DNA of 64,000 nucleotides from Lumbricus rubellus (Eukaryota; Annelida; Clitellata; Crassiclitellata; Lumbricidae), in contig OX243824.1 in NCBI GenBank assembly GCA_945859605.1, positions 1,467,331 to 1,531,330 of the forward strand, given 5' to 3'. The notes under the pieces were generated by a model. That model saw nothing but the letters and a program-made list of their open reading frames with translations. It ran no database searches and had not been told where the DNA came from. The number at the start of each line of letters is the position of its first letter. Positions within the stretch are counted from its first letter, which is position 1. A program made the position numbers and the translations under genes. This document shows, in pieces, positions 1 to 11,736 of the stretch.

Positions 1-739
1 TCCCGGACTATTACTGCCACAGAGTCCCGTGCCTAGATAAAGGATTGCAATAACGTTGAAATTTGCTCTTCCTGGCGAGGGATGATGGCGCATTTCATAA
101 CGCGCTGGTGTTGATTGCAAGAGGCAACAAGTTCGCGCCCCGTATGCTATTATCGCCATGTATTGCAGGCTATCTGTTCTATTAGTATTTAAAATGAATG
201 TCTTCTGTAATTTGCGTTCTTGTGAATTTCTTAAATTGCATAAATGTACACTGTAACCGGTTGCGGTCTGCCAACCTGATTGTTTCAACAAAGAGAATAT
301 TCTCTCTTTGGTGGAAACACTCAAGAAACACCTTTAAATTGGATGTTAAAATATATATGTAAATTAATTTACCAAATGATTTTATGAATTCAGCATTCTG
401 AGTCACAAATTAAATAGGTCTAGATTAATACCCCCCCCCCCCCCCCCCAAAGAGGTGCATGAGAAGGCCTAGACAAAACTGCTGGACAGGATGCTGGAAG
501 ATGGATACAGAGCCTTTGTCATCGACAGGAATAATAATGTTATTGCAATTTAATTTTATTTCATTTGTTTTTTCATTTGCAAACCAGAGAGTTACTGACA
601 TTAGTTAAGCGGAGGAATGATTGTTTTTAAGTATTTGAGAAAAACTATTTAGAGGTGTGTAATGAAAGTTCACTTTATCATCATTCCCGGTTCTGCGACA
701 TCTCTCGGCCAACAAGGTCATTCACATCAACTTATTGTA
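1..739. other. Non-coding repeat-derived sequence
   Basis: No convincing gene is seen. Positions 24-50 hold a degraded copy of a dispersed block better preserved near 14895 and 61620 (core GGATAAAGGAGGAGGGCG). A pure run of 18 C lies at 431-448. A copy of the recurrent motif AACACCTTTAAATT is at 327-340, with a TATATAT tract about 20 bp after it. Short open frames here match nothing I recognise. Confidence 0.5.
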
Positions 740-1548
740 TTAAAAGTCATGGTACTTGTCGGTTAATTCACCGCCACAGGTTTTGTCTGTCCACCTTGTC
801 GGTTAGTTCACCGCCACAGTTTGCCGTATATTTACGCATTGCATATGCCTACATTGTATATTTACGCATTAGTTTTTAGTGACGCAATGTAGTGGTGACA
901 TCTGATTAAATTATAGCACGTGTTTATTTCTTGGACGCCGTCATGAACGCCATGAATTTCTTCAGAATAGGCTTTAGTTCACGATAAACAAAGCAGCGTA
1001 AAATTTTTGCAGCAGCATGGCATCCTACATGCTGCGAGACAGTGTGCTAACAACCACACAATGGTGGGCATAGTTAGGCCTATTAGTAAGCGGGTTCCTG
1101 TGTTAATGAATGACTGCACTAAGTACTAACCCTATCCCTAACCGACCCTCACGATGCCTAACCTGACCCTAACCGACTCTCACGACCCCTAAACCTAAAC
1201 CTAACCAACATTATAAGGACCCGCTTACTATAACTATGTTTAAAGTAGGCCCTATCGGCAAGACAGATGGAGATGTCTCCGTATAGTAGCTGTAGGCAAA
1301 ACATCCCACTGCTCGCCTGCAACAAGGTACGTGGCTACAAGGATCACGCCTAACTTACCGACAAATCATCCTCTTCGTATATTGAAATGACAAGCATTCG
1401 TTTTTGCGAGTGTGAACTGGAAATTGCGAAAGAAACGGTAATAAACTGCAATAACTTGTGGCGGTGAATTAATTTCTGCATGTAAAATTTCGTATATAGG
1501 GTTTCTGTGTGTGGCGGTGAATTAACCGACAAGTACCAAAGTCATTAA
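740..1548. mobile_element. Non-autonomous DNA transposon with TTAA target duplication
   Basis: The left end (744-778) and right end (1508-1544) are inverted copies of a ~37-bp sequence with the core GGTACTTGTCGGTTAATTCA. A second partial copy of this repeat sits just inside each end (about 795-823 and 1452-1475). TTAA flanks both ends (740-743 and 1545-1548), as in piggyBac-like and Kolobok-like elements. No transposase is encoded, so it would depend on a helper. A smaller inverted-repeat element is nested at 1069-1238. The superfamily is inferred from the TTAA alone. Confidence 0.7.
1069..1238. mobile_element. Small MITE with telomere-like interior
   Basis: The ends are inverted repeats: CATAGTTA followed by TAGTAAGCGGGT on the left, mirrored by ACCCGCTTACTA then TAACTATG on the right. 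The left repeat is interrupted by GGCCTAT, which the right lacks. The interior (about 1126-1208) is a degenerate run of CCTAACC-type units resembling animal telomere repeats. It is nested in the 744-1544 element. No coding capacity is seen. Confidence 0.6.
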
Positions 1549-1789
1549 CACTAACCCATACACTAGTCGTATTTAGAACGTGTAGCTTATTATGCTAGTT
1601 TTTGCTTAGCCATGAACTTTCACAATAATAGATAATTGGTGTAGCCCTCCTCCTTATATAGACTGTAATTGGTCAGGTCGCTGGCAGATCGCGCCATGCA
1701 TCGATAAAAATATTGGCTTCTGTTGAACGACAATGTGAAACGTAAAAGATCATAATATTTATTTGTTTGTTTGTTTTGTTTGCTTGTAT

Positions 1790-2010
1790 GTGCACTTGTT
1801 ATAGCGCTCCTTCAAGCTCTCTCTCTCTCTCATACTTAGAGGCGCTCCCGAATGCAGAGCGGACACTGCATCGGAGTTTCACGCCGAAGCGCTGAGACAT
1901 TGTTAGTGAAGGACTTGGACAAGGTCTCTACGCAGTGACTTGAGGTGGATTCTAACCTCAAACCCTCCGAGTCCAAGGCAACGACGCCACCACTACACCA
2001 CCGAGCCCCA
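1790..2010 (-). mobile_element. tRNA-headed SINE with LINE-like tail
   Basis: Read on the minus strand it starts with a tRNA-like head (GGTGGTGTAGTGGT is the A-box region and GGTTAGAATCC the B-box region). A conserved body follows, around AAGTCCTTCACT. It ends in the tail (GAGCGCCTCT ... GAAGGAGCGCTATAA) shared with CR1/L2-like LINEs in this window. Four further copies or fragments lie at 12928, 21509, 42988 and 43552. Confidence 0.75.
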
Positions 2011-2589
2011 CAAATTTATGCCATACAATTCCTTCTCTCTTATTTTGGTTTTGGAGCTACACTGCAAGAGAGCATGCAGTGTGAAAGCTTCATTATGTGT
2101 ATGCAAAGTCCTGGCTTTTATTATGTATAGGCTAATATTATAAATATTAAGACTTAAATGTATCGAAAGTGAGCACAGTTGATTCGATTCTCAAAGAATT
2201 TTTAAAGGATTTTAATAAAGCAAAGCGTGTTCAAAAGTCAGTTATCTATAACATTGAAGAATCCTATTTAAAGGTGTCTGATTTGCTTGACAATGATCTT
2301 CAAGGTTGAACTGTTACGCATCTTGAGACTACTGTAACCGTCAAAGCAGTTATGGTCGACTAATTTTTTTATAATTACATGTATGCCGTTCCCTTTTCGG
2401 TTACTGTCCATTCTGCAGAGTGGGCCAAAAAATACCTCACTAAAGGTAGTGTAACTTTTGTTGTGTTTGAAATATTTGGATGATATAATGGCCATCGTGT
2501 GTAAATATGAATTGTCTGTTTTTAAACCTGTAAAATTTCAATTCGAAATTCTTACTTCTTGTGGTCAAGATAATGGCAAAAACGGTGTA
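2011..2589. other. Non-coding interval
   Basis: Nothing gene-like is supported. On the minus strand at 2268-2280 there is a copy of the recurrent motif AGACACCTTTAAA, followed about 24 bases further along that strand by TATAGATAA. Confidence 0.4.
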
Positions 2590-3429
2590 CGGACATTTGA
2601 ACGGTGGTCAATTGAACGGACGACACTTGACCGGCGACACTTTAACGGGCGATATTAGAACGGGCCGACAATAGAACAGGCGACACTTTACCGGAGCGTC
2701 ATATTACCGGACCGACTAATGAACAATTCACAAGGTGCGGCGTTGTACACTATGCACTTAGGCCAACTCTGAGTTTTGACTGAATGTTGGGAGCGACGTT
2801 TGGCGACACTAAATACTAGATACCATAAGCGTAAGGGAGATTCCAGCAGTGGGGGGCCGGGGGTCAAAGTTTGAACTTCTACCCGAAAAATATATCCGTA
2901 AAAAGTTGATGACCTTTTTTTAGTCTAGTCGTCCGAACCTGTGTTTGCCCAAAAAACCAGGCTTGCCCAAAAGTTGACGACCTTTTTTAGTCGTCCGGGG
3001 CTGTGTTTGCCCGAGAAACCAGACTTCTCGAAAGTTTGGGGGCATTTGCCCCCTCTGGACCCCCGCCTCGTACGCCTATGCTAGAGACAGTTAGCATATG
3101 GCAAAAAGACGCTCATACATCGAAATTATGAGTATTTGAGAGAAAAACAATACCAGAATAGCAGAATATCATGGCGGTGTCGAATGGTTGCCCATTTGTC
3201 ACATAACTAGAAGACGTTGAACTTGGTAGGCCTAGGCCTACATCATAGGCTACATGTCAAAGACAGTGAATGTTGGATTGCTTTTAAATTTTACTCTGAC
3301 TTTACCGATCAATTGTCCACCGGTCATCTGTCGTCCGTTCAACTGTCTGGCCGTTCAATTGTCTCAGCGGTCATCTCTACACCGTTCTACTGTCGCCGTT
3401 CTATAGTGTCGCACGTTCTAATGTCATGG
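2590..3429. mobile_element. Inverted-repeat element with arrays of a ~16-bp unit at each end
   Basis: Positions 2590-2715 contain about seven degenerate copies of a unit like GACACTTGAACGGNC. Positions 3309-3426 contain a comparable array in the opposite orientation (GNCCGTTCAACTGTC). The two arrays therefore act as long, internally repetitive terminal inverted repeats. The interior includes another repeat at about 2840-3085. No transposase is visible. Confidence 0.6.
2840..3085 (-). mobile_element. Nested short repeat ending in AGCATAGGCGTACGAGG
   Basis: On the minus strand the element begins AGCATAGGCGTACGAGGCGG and contains two tandem ~70-bp units (about 2903-2975 and 2972-3045), both carrying GTTGAYGACCTTTTTTTAGT read on the plus strand. 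The tip resembles CATAGGCG at the end of the MITE at 50533. It may be a non-autonomous DNA transposon, but no target duplication was identified. Confidence 0.4.
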
Positions 3430-3798
3430 AACCCAAAAAACATAGTGGGGTATTTTTTGCCCACCATGTAAATCTGAAGCAGCTGTGGTGCAAGACATTT
3501 GTTTAGCCAGGTCATAGCCATTGCAGTCCTACAAGAAAGCAGGTCAGAGGGCGATTGCTGTAGCACGAGCTAAAGCGCTCGCTATAAATTCTCCCATCAC
3601 TAATTTGATTGGCTGGGCGGATTACTCTAGGTTCTAGGCGAAGCACATAATACATATTTTTGCACATAAGTGAACTTAGTGAAGCATTGCAAAATCTTCA
3701 TTATGGCAGCAAGCACGACAGTTAGTAAGAGTCATAGGTTGAAAATTTAGCCGCTAGATGAGCCAGATGTTGTACACGCAAATGCGCAGGTATAACCC

Positions 3799-4215
3799 AT
3801 GCCATTTCAAATGCTCGTTTCAAATATATTATTAGGCAACATTCAGACTTTACCGTCGAGTGCAAGCAGCAATGCAGATGCACATTCCAGCAACCAATTG
3901 TTAACGCACTTGAATCATTCGTCACTTTCGTGGAGTGTATTTCAGCGAGTGGACAAAGCAGAAACAATCTTACAAAAAGCCATGAGGCGCAAACTGGGGC
4001 TTTTCGGCCATATCGCCAGAATGACGGATGACAGAAAACCTAAGACTCTGGTTTTCGGAATAATTGACGGAACTAATAGGAGAGGCAGATCGCATCGGGA
4101 ATGGAAGGATGACATAGAGGACTGGTGTGATGACTCATTACAAAAGCTGTTCCACCAGGCCCAGGACATATATATCGAACAAATTAAACGGACAGTCTTG
4201 TTCTGTGAATGCTGA
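3799..4215 (+). pseudogene. LINE C-terminal fragment (RTE-like)
   Basis: The deduced peptide contains KLGLFGHIARMTDDRKPKT, then NRRGRSHREWKDDIEDWCDD. This order is characteristic of the C-terminus of reverse-transcriptase proteins of APE-type LINEs, just after the RT domain. No RT catalytic motifs remain, so it is a 5'-truncated fossil. It is not a host gene; RTE versus Jockey-like assignment is uncertain. Confidence 0.6.
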
Positions 4216-4512
4216 ACTGGTATTAATTATAATAATATCTTCTTTTATTGACATTCAATCTGACAAACCGCAGAATGATTACAGGCACAGGTTATACGAA
4301 ATACGGCCCACTATAGCACGACACACAGGTCGGCTTTACAGCAGTGGGTTCGGTAGCTTAACACTATGACCTAAGTGCTGGCCTGCTGGGTCACTCCTGG
4401 TTCGGCCAAGCCAGAAGTTGGAGGGGCTATCTTATTTCCAGCAGTACCCGAGTCAAGCAACGCAACAGCAAAGCGCCACTGGCAGCTAACAGAAACTTTT
4501 ATAAATCAATGC

Positions 4513-4588
4513 CCTGTATGAGGCTCGAACCCGGGTCGCGTGGATGACTCTCAGTTTAACGACCAGCGCTATATCAATTGTGCTACGT
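4513..4588 (-). tRNA. tRNA-like sequence (pseudogene or SINE head)
   Basis: The reverse complement shows an A-box-like start (TAGCACAATTGATATAGCGC) and a clear B box (GGGTTCGAGCC) about 50 bases later. The acceptor stem does not pair convincingly, so a functional tRNA is doubtful. A tRNA-derived SINE head or pseudogene is more likely. Confidence 0.4.
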
Positions 4589-4925
4589 TATCGGTGTATG
4601 TAAATGCTTTCTGCAAAGGGCACATTAACGCTTTAGAAGTTACTAATATTACATCAAAACAACATTAATTTTCTTCAATACACTCAGTGACATGCATTAT
4701 AATATGTTGCGCCGATTAGACACCTCAAATTGTAATTCTCTTCCATATATAAGTTGCAATTTTGTTCAACATTTAATAATAATGACTATGTCGGAATGAA
4801 TTATTATAATACTGCATAGCTTTTGAAAGATCAGGTTCCCTGAATGTTGTTTATTCAGTGACCTTATAGCGATAATTAATTTCATGGTTTTGACAAATAT
4901 AGAATAATGTTTGGATGTAAAACGC

Positions 4926-5230
4926 ACAAATTTTACTTTGTTCTATTGTTTTATGTTCGTAGGTCTCAGTTCCAACACATCGCTCGGTTGAACAAAGTTT
5001 GCTTTCAGTCCCTTTTCCTTGTACTTCCAATACGCAGCACCGTGCTTTCTCGATGGTAGGACCCACAACCTGGAATGGTCTTCCTTTGACACTCCGCTCC
5101 CTTTCTAACAGTCCTCACGATTCAGTCTCTCATCTCAAGATAGTTTTATTTGGCCGCCTTGCTGATGTCTGGAGCTCCTCTGAGTAGTCCCATTTAAGAG
5201 GCGCTATACAAATGCATTTAATTCATGAAT
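4926..5230 (+). mobile_element. CR1/L2-like LINE 3' end
   Basis: Positions 4999-5187 encode HRAFSMVGPTTWNGLPLTLR and SHLKIVLFG, the conserved C-terminal end of CR1/L2 reverse transcriptases (RAFSV-GP-WN-LP ... LKT-LF). The shared tail with CTCCTCTGAGTAG and GAGGCGCTATACAAAT and short GAAT repeats follow. This is a 5'-truncated, inactive copy. Confidence 0.75.
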
Positions 5231-6310
5231 GAATGAATTAATATTCAAAGATGAGGTGATATCGACGGATCTGATCTGTTGGGTATTGGATTTTACTTCG
5301 GTTTGGTTGTGGAGCGCCATCTGCTGATGCTTTCTGCATTGAACACATTGGCGCAATATTATTATGGAAGTAACTTACATGTATAATTATCGAGATGTCA
5401 AAAACTTGTGATAAACAGCTTGACACCTTTAACTTGTAAGCAATTTTTATATAAATATGGCAATTTCTTGGAATAGCCTATTTATTAACCATGAAAACAA
5501 TGTAAATTTTGCTCTGATGACGATATTGGACCATGAATATAATTATTACGTACGAAGAAATTGTATTTTCTACCCTTCTGACCTCTCTTTCGTCCCAAAA
5601 ATTTGGGGAGTTCCCTGATGCCCGCATACAAATAATCTCCTCTACTCCTCTACTAAATTCAATTCGCTAAAGTCAGTTATAAAACGTTCATTTTACCGCA
5701 GCCTACTATATATTTAGTTAAACGTCATAATATTCGTTAGATAATATTTGTTAACCGTTATACCTTGCTCAATCAATCAATCAATAAATCAACCAGTGAG
5801 AATTTGTATTAGGCCTACTGTTAAGATCTGAGCCCCCACCACCACGCACCACTGCACGCACCCGTATGCAAATCTCCTATAGGCCTATCTGGTAGCTCAT
5901 CACTGAGTACAAATTATATGGAGATCATCCCTCACTTTGGTTTCGCTTCGCTATCTATGAATTTTTTGTGCGTAACTTATAATAACTTAGGTATAGCAAC
6001 TTGAGATTTCGTCAGAGCAAGGAAACATCGGCAACAGGTCGCAACGAAAATATCCAAAACTCGTCAACGCCTTCCGAACCCACGCTATTATTATGATGGA
6101 TAACAATCCTTCTTACTCAATATTGTGCAAGTATGACGTTCGCGAGTCTTTCCACACTCTCAGTAATCATAAACCATCCCCGTAATATTATATAGATTCT
6201 ATAATTAACAATTTAGGGTGTGTAAAATGTACGGATAATTCGACGCATTTCATACTCTGTCGGATGTCAAAACCAATGCCATGATGATCCTAGACTTAGC
6301 CTACTTGTAA
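5230..6310 (+). repeat. Composite dispersed repeat, copy A
   Basis: This ~1.1-kb segment matches 15926-17090 along most of its length (for example GGAGCGCCATCTGCTGATGC near 5312 and 15980). The copies differ by substitutions and small indels, including TAGCCTA insertions here at 5474-5480 and 6297-6303 and TAGGCTAGGCCTA in the other copy at 16751-16763. No coding capacity is seen. Confidence 0.7.
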
Positions 6311-6314
6311 CGAT

Positions 6315-6560
6315 CTCATAATTCATTCATTCATTCATTAACAATTTTATATAGCGCTTCTTCAAGGGGGACTACTCAGAAGCGTTCCCGACTCTAGCAC
6401 GGCAAAACGAACAGTTTTGAGTTTGATAAAAGAAATCAGTAATAAGTTAATAACCCCAGAAAGTAGACGAAGCTCCTGTGGGAGCCTATAATTCCAGACA
6501 ACTGGGCCGATCACAGAAAAAATTATATAAATCTGCCTCAAAGACATTCCGTGCATTTGA
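6315..6560 (-). mobile_element. CR1/L2-like LINE 3' end, minus strand
   Basis: The minus strand encodes IFSVIGPVVWNYRLPQELR followed by IKLKTVRFAVL, the CR1/L2 C-terminal signature. The GAACGCTTCTGAGTAG ... GAAGCGCTATATAAA tail follows, then ATTC repeats at 6325-6340. It is paralogous to 17097-17400, because the adjoining composite repeat is duplicated too. Confidence 0.7.
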
Positions 6561-6769
6561 TCGTTTATTTCTGCATGAATGGCTCAAGTTCCCAACAAGG
6601 CAGAATTCTTTCGTATTTTCTAAACAACTTGCGCCTCCTATCCTGCTCAGCCCTAGTATAGTATGGTTAGACACCTCTATATCTAGAGGTCTAGTAGGCC
6701 TACCTTGCTCATAAGTGCTGTAATATGCCGAGCAAATTTCTGTCCAGGGTAACGGCCTCTGTTGTCATA

Positions 6770-7130
6770 GACCCTGGTCAAATTGGAATCCTCCTCCACC
6801 TCTATATCAGTTGCTTATGACATTATATATTGGCAGAACTTTTGATTTTGTTGGTCATAGATATCTTCCGAGACAACAACAATTCTAAAATCAACACTAG
6901 CATGATAACCACTTATCCGTGGCGATGCTTAGTAAATCGTTTCTTTAGGTTAAACTTTAGACAGGTCCAAATGACTAATGTCGCCACTCCTCCCTCCGCT
7001 GGGCTTTCTCCTTTAGTCTTTGATTTCCCATTTTCTCCATCATCGAGTCCAACATCATTTGCAATGGTCTTCCTCTTGCTCTTTCCCTTCCATTTTTCCT
7101 TCTATCACCGTTTTTACCAGGTTCTCTCCT
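6770..7130 (-). mobile_element. Composite repeat including an RTE-like C-terminal fragment
   Basis: On the minus strand about 6985-7110 encodes KMEGKERARGRPLQMMLDSM, matching the C-terminus of the RTE-like element at 56794-58237 ([20 protein letters not shown]). The same segment recurs at 20189-20510. There it is directly followed by sequence that here lies at 9235-9790, so material between 7130 and 9235 was inserted in this copy or lost in the other. Confidence 0.6.
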
Positions 7131-7279
7131 CAATCAAAACAATCATCGAACATCTTTGTCCCAATGACCACTACTTGGCGAATTCTAATCATTTCATCAT
7201 CGTTAGGTATGGAGCAAAAAGCGCTATAATAAATGGTAACGTCGATGAAACCATAGGCTGAATCTAGGTCTGTAGGCTG

Positions 7280-7440
7280 GATTACAGTGCGGACTGTGAA
7301 TCGAAATTTCACGCTGAAGCGTTGAACAATTGCGAGTGAAGGACTTACCCAAGGTCCCTACGAGGCGGCTTCAAACTTCAATGCAGCGTTCGCGCTAGAT
7401 TTTGGAGCGCCTCTGAGTAGAGGGATTGAACGGCAGACAT
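7280..7440. mobile_element. SINE body fragment (minus) next to a LINE tail (plus)
   Basis: Positions 7280-7390 match the body of the minus-strand tRNA SINE (GAGTGAAGGACTTACCCAAGG) without the B box. Positions 7396-7440 match the LINE tail (GGAGCGCCTCTGAGTAG). Both are degraded. Confidence 0.55.
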
Positions 7441-7600
7441 AGCAAATGCGAGAATATAAATAAAATTAAAAAATTGACATTGTTGTCTGCGCTTAGGATT
7501 TGATGTAACACACCTCTAAATCGGTTGAAAAACAGTAATAAATAACGTGGCAACTCAACCATGATTGAAATGTGTTACGAGATTAAATTAGTTAGGCCTA

Positions 7601-8726
7601 TCAGCATGAAATCTTTCCGTTTACTTTCTGTGACATCATCCATTCATCTTTTAACCCTCAGGCTACCAAGCTTTTTTTGTAACACTGACTACCAAGGGGG
7701 GGTGGTTACCACCCCCCCCTGGATTTTGGGTTTGGTTTGAGATATCATAACTTGTAATACACCTATGGATTCAGCATTCATTTCTGCACAAAATGGTATA
7801 TTTAGGTTTAAAATATATGAAAGCACCCCAAAGTTATGAATTTTTTACCGTAGGCACCCGTCGATTCCACAAAATGTATACTTTCGCATAAGCAAAATAT
7901 TAGATTCTGTGTGTTTTTAACATAATTTATTTAATTTAAAATAGGTTACATATAATAAAGTCCAATATTCAACTATAAAAACTAGTAATAAGTTAGTTTT
8001 AGTTACAATAAAAAGAAAAAAAACACGTAAAACATGCTGAAAAACGTTTACGCAGACTTATCGGTTTGCGTTGTAAAAAAACCCAACATTTTCACACATT
8101 TAAATTTATTTTAAGCACTTCCGGTCATCAAATGTCAAATTATTTGGTATCACTAAATAGCCCTAATTGCCCTCTATAGAATGACATAATTTATTTCTCT
8201 TAAAAAATAAATTATGAATAATTTTTAATAGGAACAACATGAAAATTTTATGAAAATAAAACACCTTTTTTTATATTTTAATTTATTTTGAGCACTTCCG
8301 GTTGTCAAATGACAACTCCGTGACCACCACAATGTAGCCCCACATTCCCTCTACAGAATGGTGTAATTGGTGTCTCTTCATGTCAAAGTACGGATAAGAT
8401 ACAGCCGAAAATCTAAGGGGGGGGGTGGTATCCACCCCCCCCCCCTAGTGCCTCGGGTATATCGGGTGTAACTTTTGAATGGTATGGTATATCATCACAC
8501 ATTTTAGCTCAAAATGTGTGCAAATGAATCCTCTACAGCCACCTAAAACGTCAAAATTTTATTCCTAACGAAAAAAGTTTTATTTGGGAAAAACCTAGGG
8601 GGGGGTGGATACCACCCCCCCCCTTGGTAGCCCGAGGGTTAATCATTGTTAAAATCATTTTCGAACAATGATCACAAGATGAATGGATGATGTCATAGAA
8701 AGTAAACGGAAAGATTTCAAGCTGAG
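7601..8726. mobile_element. DNA transposon with long inverted repeats and G/C-run palindromes
   Basis: The left end (7601-7650) and right end (8677-8726) are inverted copies around GAAATCTTTCCGTTTACTTT, continuing into a CATCCATTCATCTT region. Just inside lie AACCCTCAGGCTACCAAG and its mirror. The interior has three hairpins of the form G7-9 TGG(T/A)(T/A)(A/T)CC AC7-9 (near 7694-7722, 8415-8448 and 8598-8627). No transposase or clear target duplication was found. Superfamily unknown. Confidence 0.65.
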
Positions 8727-9234
8727 TAGTTGTGTCAAATATTAATTAATTGAGTTCTGAAATATAATTACAATGATTTTCTTTATTACTTTGAAACGAA
8801 ACCCTAAATGAAAGCATTCAGTCTAATTCTTTATCATTGCAATCGGAATAACACATTAATGACAGCATGAAAAGATAAGGTTGCATTGGCGACAGAGGGA
8901 AGTCATACTGGGAAGTGTATCCCGCCATGGAGGTAACCCCCTATCAAAATTCCCATATAAAGTTTTTTCCCCAATAATTATAGCAGATTAAATCAGTTTG
9001 AATTAGGTTGCAACATAATAATTCAGCAATGCTTAATAAAGCGTCCGTTGTCTCAGAATATTTGACCGGTGGGTCAGTTTGATCACGTGGTTTCTACTGA
9101 AACATCTTGGGTTAAATAAAATGGCGGATATGAAGTAAAGTTTGCTGGATACAAAAATGGCGTTTTTGATGACATGGCTTGTTTACATTGCTCCGCAGTC
9201 CACACGTTCGTAACATTTTTGGTATAATATAGGC
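8727..9234. other. Non-coding interval
   Basis: AT-rich sequence without a supportable gene. A 66-codon minus-strand frame at 9083-9283 has no recognisable family and overlaps the repeat shared with 20520-20640. Confidence 0.35.
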
Positions 9235-9790
9235 TACTCATGTTTCTTGCTCTTTCCGCCTTTTCAACGTCACTGGGCAGCATAACATCGGAGACTTGTT
9301 AGTGCATGAATGTCCTGGCAAAGGGTGAGCGTCATTAAATTTTTTGTTATAATATGTTTTAAAGGTGTCTAAATTAGGCTTTTACACATTATTCGTGAAA
9401 CCGAAAATAATTGTTGGCGGCCGCCAGAATCCCGAACGTCGACAGTAGCTTACTTATTTTCATCTGAAGCCGTTGAAAAACCTACGGAAGCAGTTTTGCC
9501 CAACCCAAACTGTAAATGACCTCGACTAAAATAATTGTCTAATAGATCTAATTAGTTTTTTAATAATTAGTCTTTGATGTGTTGCAAGACTTTCATGTTT
9601 GACACAAAGTTGTTGCTTGATTATTTTTCAGCACGGGGGTTATTGTGCAGGGGGATAATTGTCAGAGGGTAATTGTCCGGTTATTGGCATAGGAGTAATT
9701 GTCCGGGGAGTATTTGTCGGGGGTAATTTTCTTGTGGTAATTGCCCGGTTGGTAATTATAGTCCTGTTACAGTTTAGACACCTTTTAATA
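9235..9790. repeat. Dispersed repeat bounded by AAAGGTGTCTAA inverted repeats
   Basis: TTTAAAGGTGTCTAAA at about 9359 and its mirror TTTAGACACCTTTTAA at about 9773 bound a ~430-bp segment that looks like a small inverted-repeat element. Near its right end (about 9640-9760) is a degenerate array of GGGGTAATTGTCCGG units. The whole region is paralogous to 20520-21068. Confidence 0.55.
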
Positions 9791-9867
9791 AAATTTCTTC
9801 TATTCTTTTAAATCTCACTTTCTCATTTCTCAACTAATCTTTCGGTCATTTGAAACAAAGAATGAAA

Positions 9868-10327
<460 letters not shown>

Positions 10328-10680
10328 ACTCGTTTGTTCTCTGAGTAATATTTAAATCAATTTGGACACCTTTAAAGAAATGTTTCTGAAATTATAAATG
10401 CGTTATTGTTTAATTGTGAAAATCTGTCCACAGTAACATTGGCGTAGAAGTCCTGGCTGACATAAAATGGCGATGGAAAAAAAAGAACACAATGCGGTGC
10501 ATTGGTTTGTTTCTAAGAGAAGTATATTTTGTTTTGCAAATTGCTCATATGTTTTTAGAAATCAGAAATCTTTCCAAGGAGACCTCGGCCTATTTCACAA
10601 CAGTTTTGAGCTTGTATCGTCTCGGATCCAAAATGTGCGACGTTACTCTTAAGAAAAACTGCATCACCATACGCTTTCAA

Positions 10681-10726
10681 CATTCATTCATTCATTCATT
10701 CATTCATTCATTCATTCATTCATTCA
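10681..10726. repeat. (CATT)n microsatellite
   Basis: About eleven uninterrupted CATT units. Open frames crossing it encode repeated IHSF and are artefacts. Positions 10331-10680 upstream hold nothing I can assign apart from one GACACCTTTAAA motif at about 10364. Confidence 0.9.
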
Positions 10727-10929
10727 AGTATGGCTAAGCTCTTGCCATGTCTACTTTATGAATATGCACTGCGCTTCCTGCAGTATACAATTTCTTCCCT
10801 CTTTTCCATATTTTATTCTCTTCTGCACCTTGGTAGCTACTTTCTCCAAACATCCCCATCAAACTGGCATCCAAGTTCTGTGCGTCAAGATGACGTGCCA
10901 GTGCAATTTCTGAATTGCATGGGAACAGT

Positions 10930-11215
10930 CTAATGATAGCCAGCCTCCCGTCGAGCTTTACGCTCTTCTGCCAATGGGAATCTGTTGGTCCCTAGAACCC
11001 GCTCTGCTACCAGACAGCGTTGAGCCTTCTCGGTTGTTGGCCCATCCACATGGAATGGGCTCCCGCTTTCGCTACGCTCACTACCTCGGAATAATTTGCC
11101 TGCCTTCTGCCAGTTTCTTAAGACCTATCTTTTTGGCCGTAGCTGGGCTGGGAGCGCCTCTGAGTAGTCTTCTTGAAGGGCGCGATATAAGTTTTCGGAA
11201 TGAATGAATTAATGA
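10930..11215 (+). mobile_element. CR1/L2-like LINE 3' end
   Basis: A decayed coding remnant (sequence before CACATGGAATGGGCTCCCGC corresponds to the WN-LP motif) is followed by GGGAGCGCCTCTGAGTAG, GAAGGGCGCGATATAAG and GAAT repeats. Confidence 0.7.
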
Positions 11216-11499
11216 ATTGCTGACTCCAAGCATTTGGTCATAATAATTATTATACCCGTATTAATATGGTCCTGTACCCTGAATTATGACTTCAAACCAG
11301 GTATTGCCTTAAACACCTTTACCATAGATTTAATCACTCATATAACTAAAACTTGGCTACAGTTTATACTAATGCACTCCATATCGTGTCCAGTAAAGAA
11401 AGCTGGTGAGAAGGATAACCATATGCAGCGTTAAAAGGTCTTGTTCGAAGGCAATGGGTTATCAATGAATGTCATGTCATGTCATGTCGCCATCGTCGC

Positions 11500-11660
11500 A
11501 TCGCGACGGTTGGCCACATGAATGAACCTTTAATGCCCAGAGTCTTCTGTTCCTTGTCGCGCTCATTAAGTCAGAGCCTACAAGTCCTGTCCAGTTCAGG
11601 ACGTTGTCGATCCAAGATATCCTCGGCCTTCCTCGTCCTCGGTTCCCCTCCACAATGAAT
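11500..11660 (-). pseudogene. LINE C-terminal fragment
   Basis: On the minus strand about 11600-11660 encodes NRGRGRPRISWIDNVLNW, the basic G-R-P-R-W-D motif near the C-terminus of APE-type LINE proteins. It is short and interrupted, so it is a fossil. Confidence 0.45.
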
Positions 11661-11736
11661 GCAGCGTTAATAATTCGCGTAAGTTATCATCCTTCTCACC
11701 AGCTACATGTAGCTTTACCCGTCAGGATATGGCCAT

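Noticed and set aside
1126..1208. Chromosome end or true telomere
   Set aside because: Only ~80 bp of degenerate CCTAACC units, internal to a MITE.
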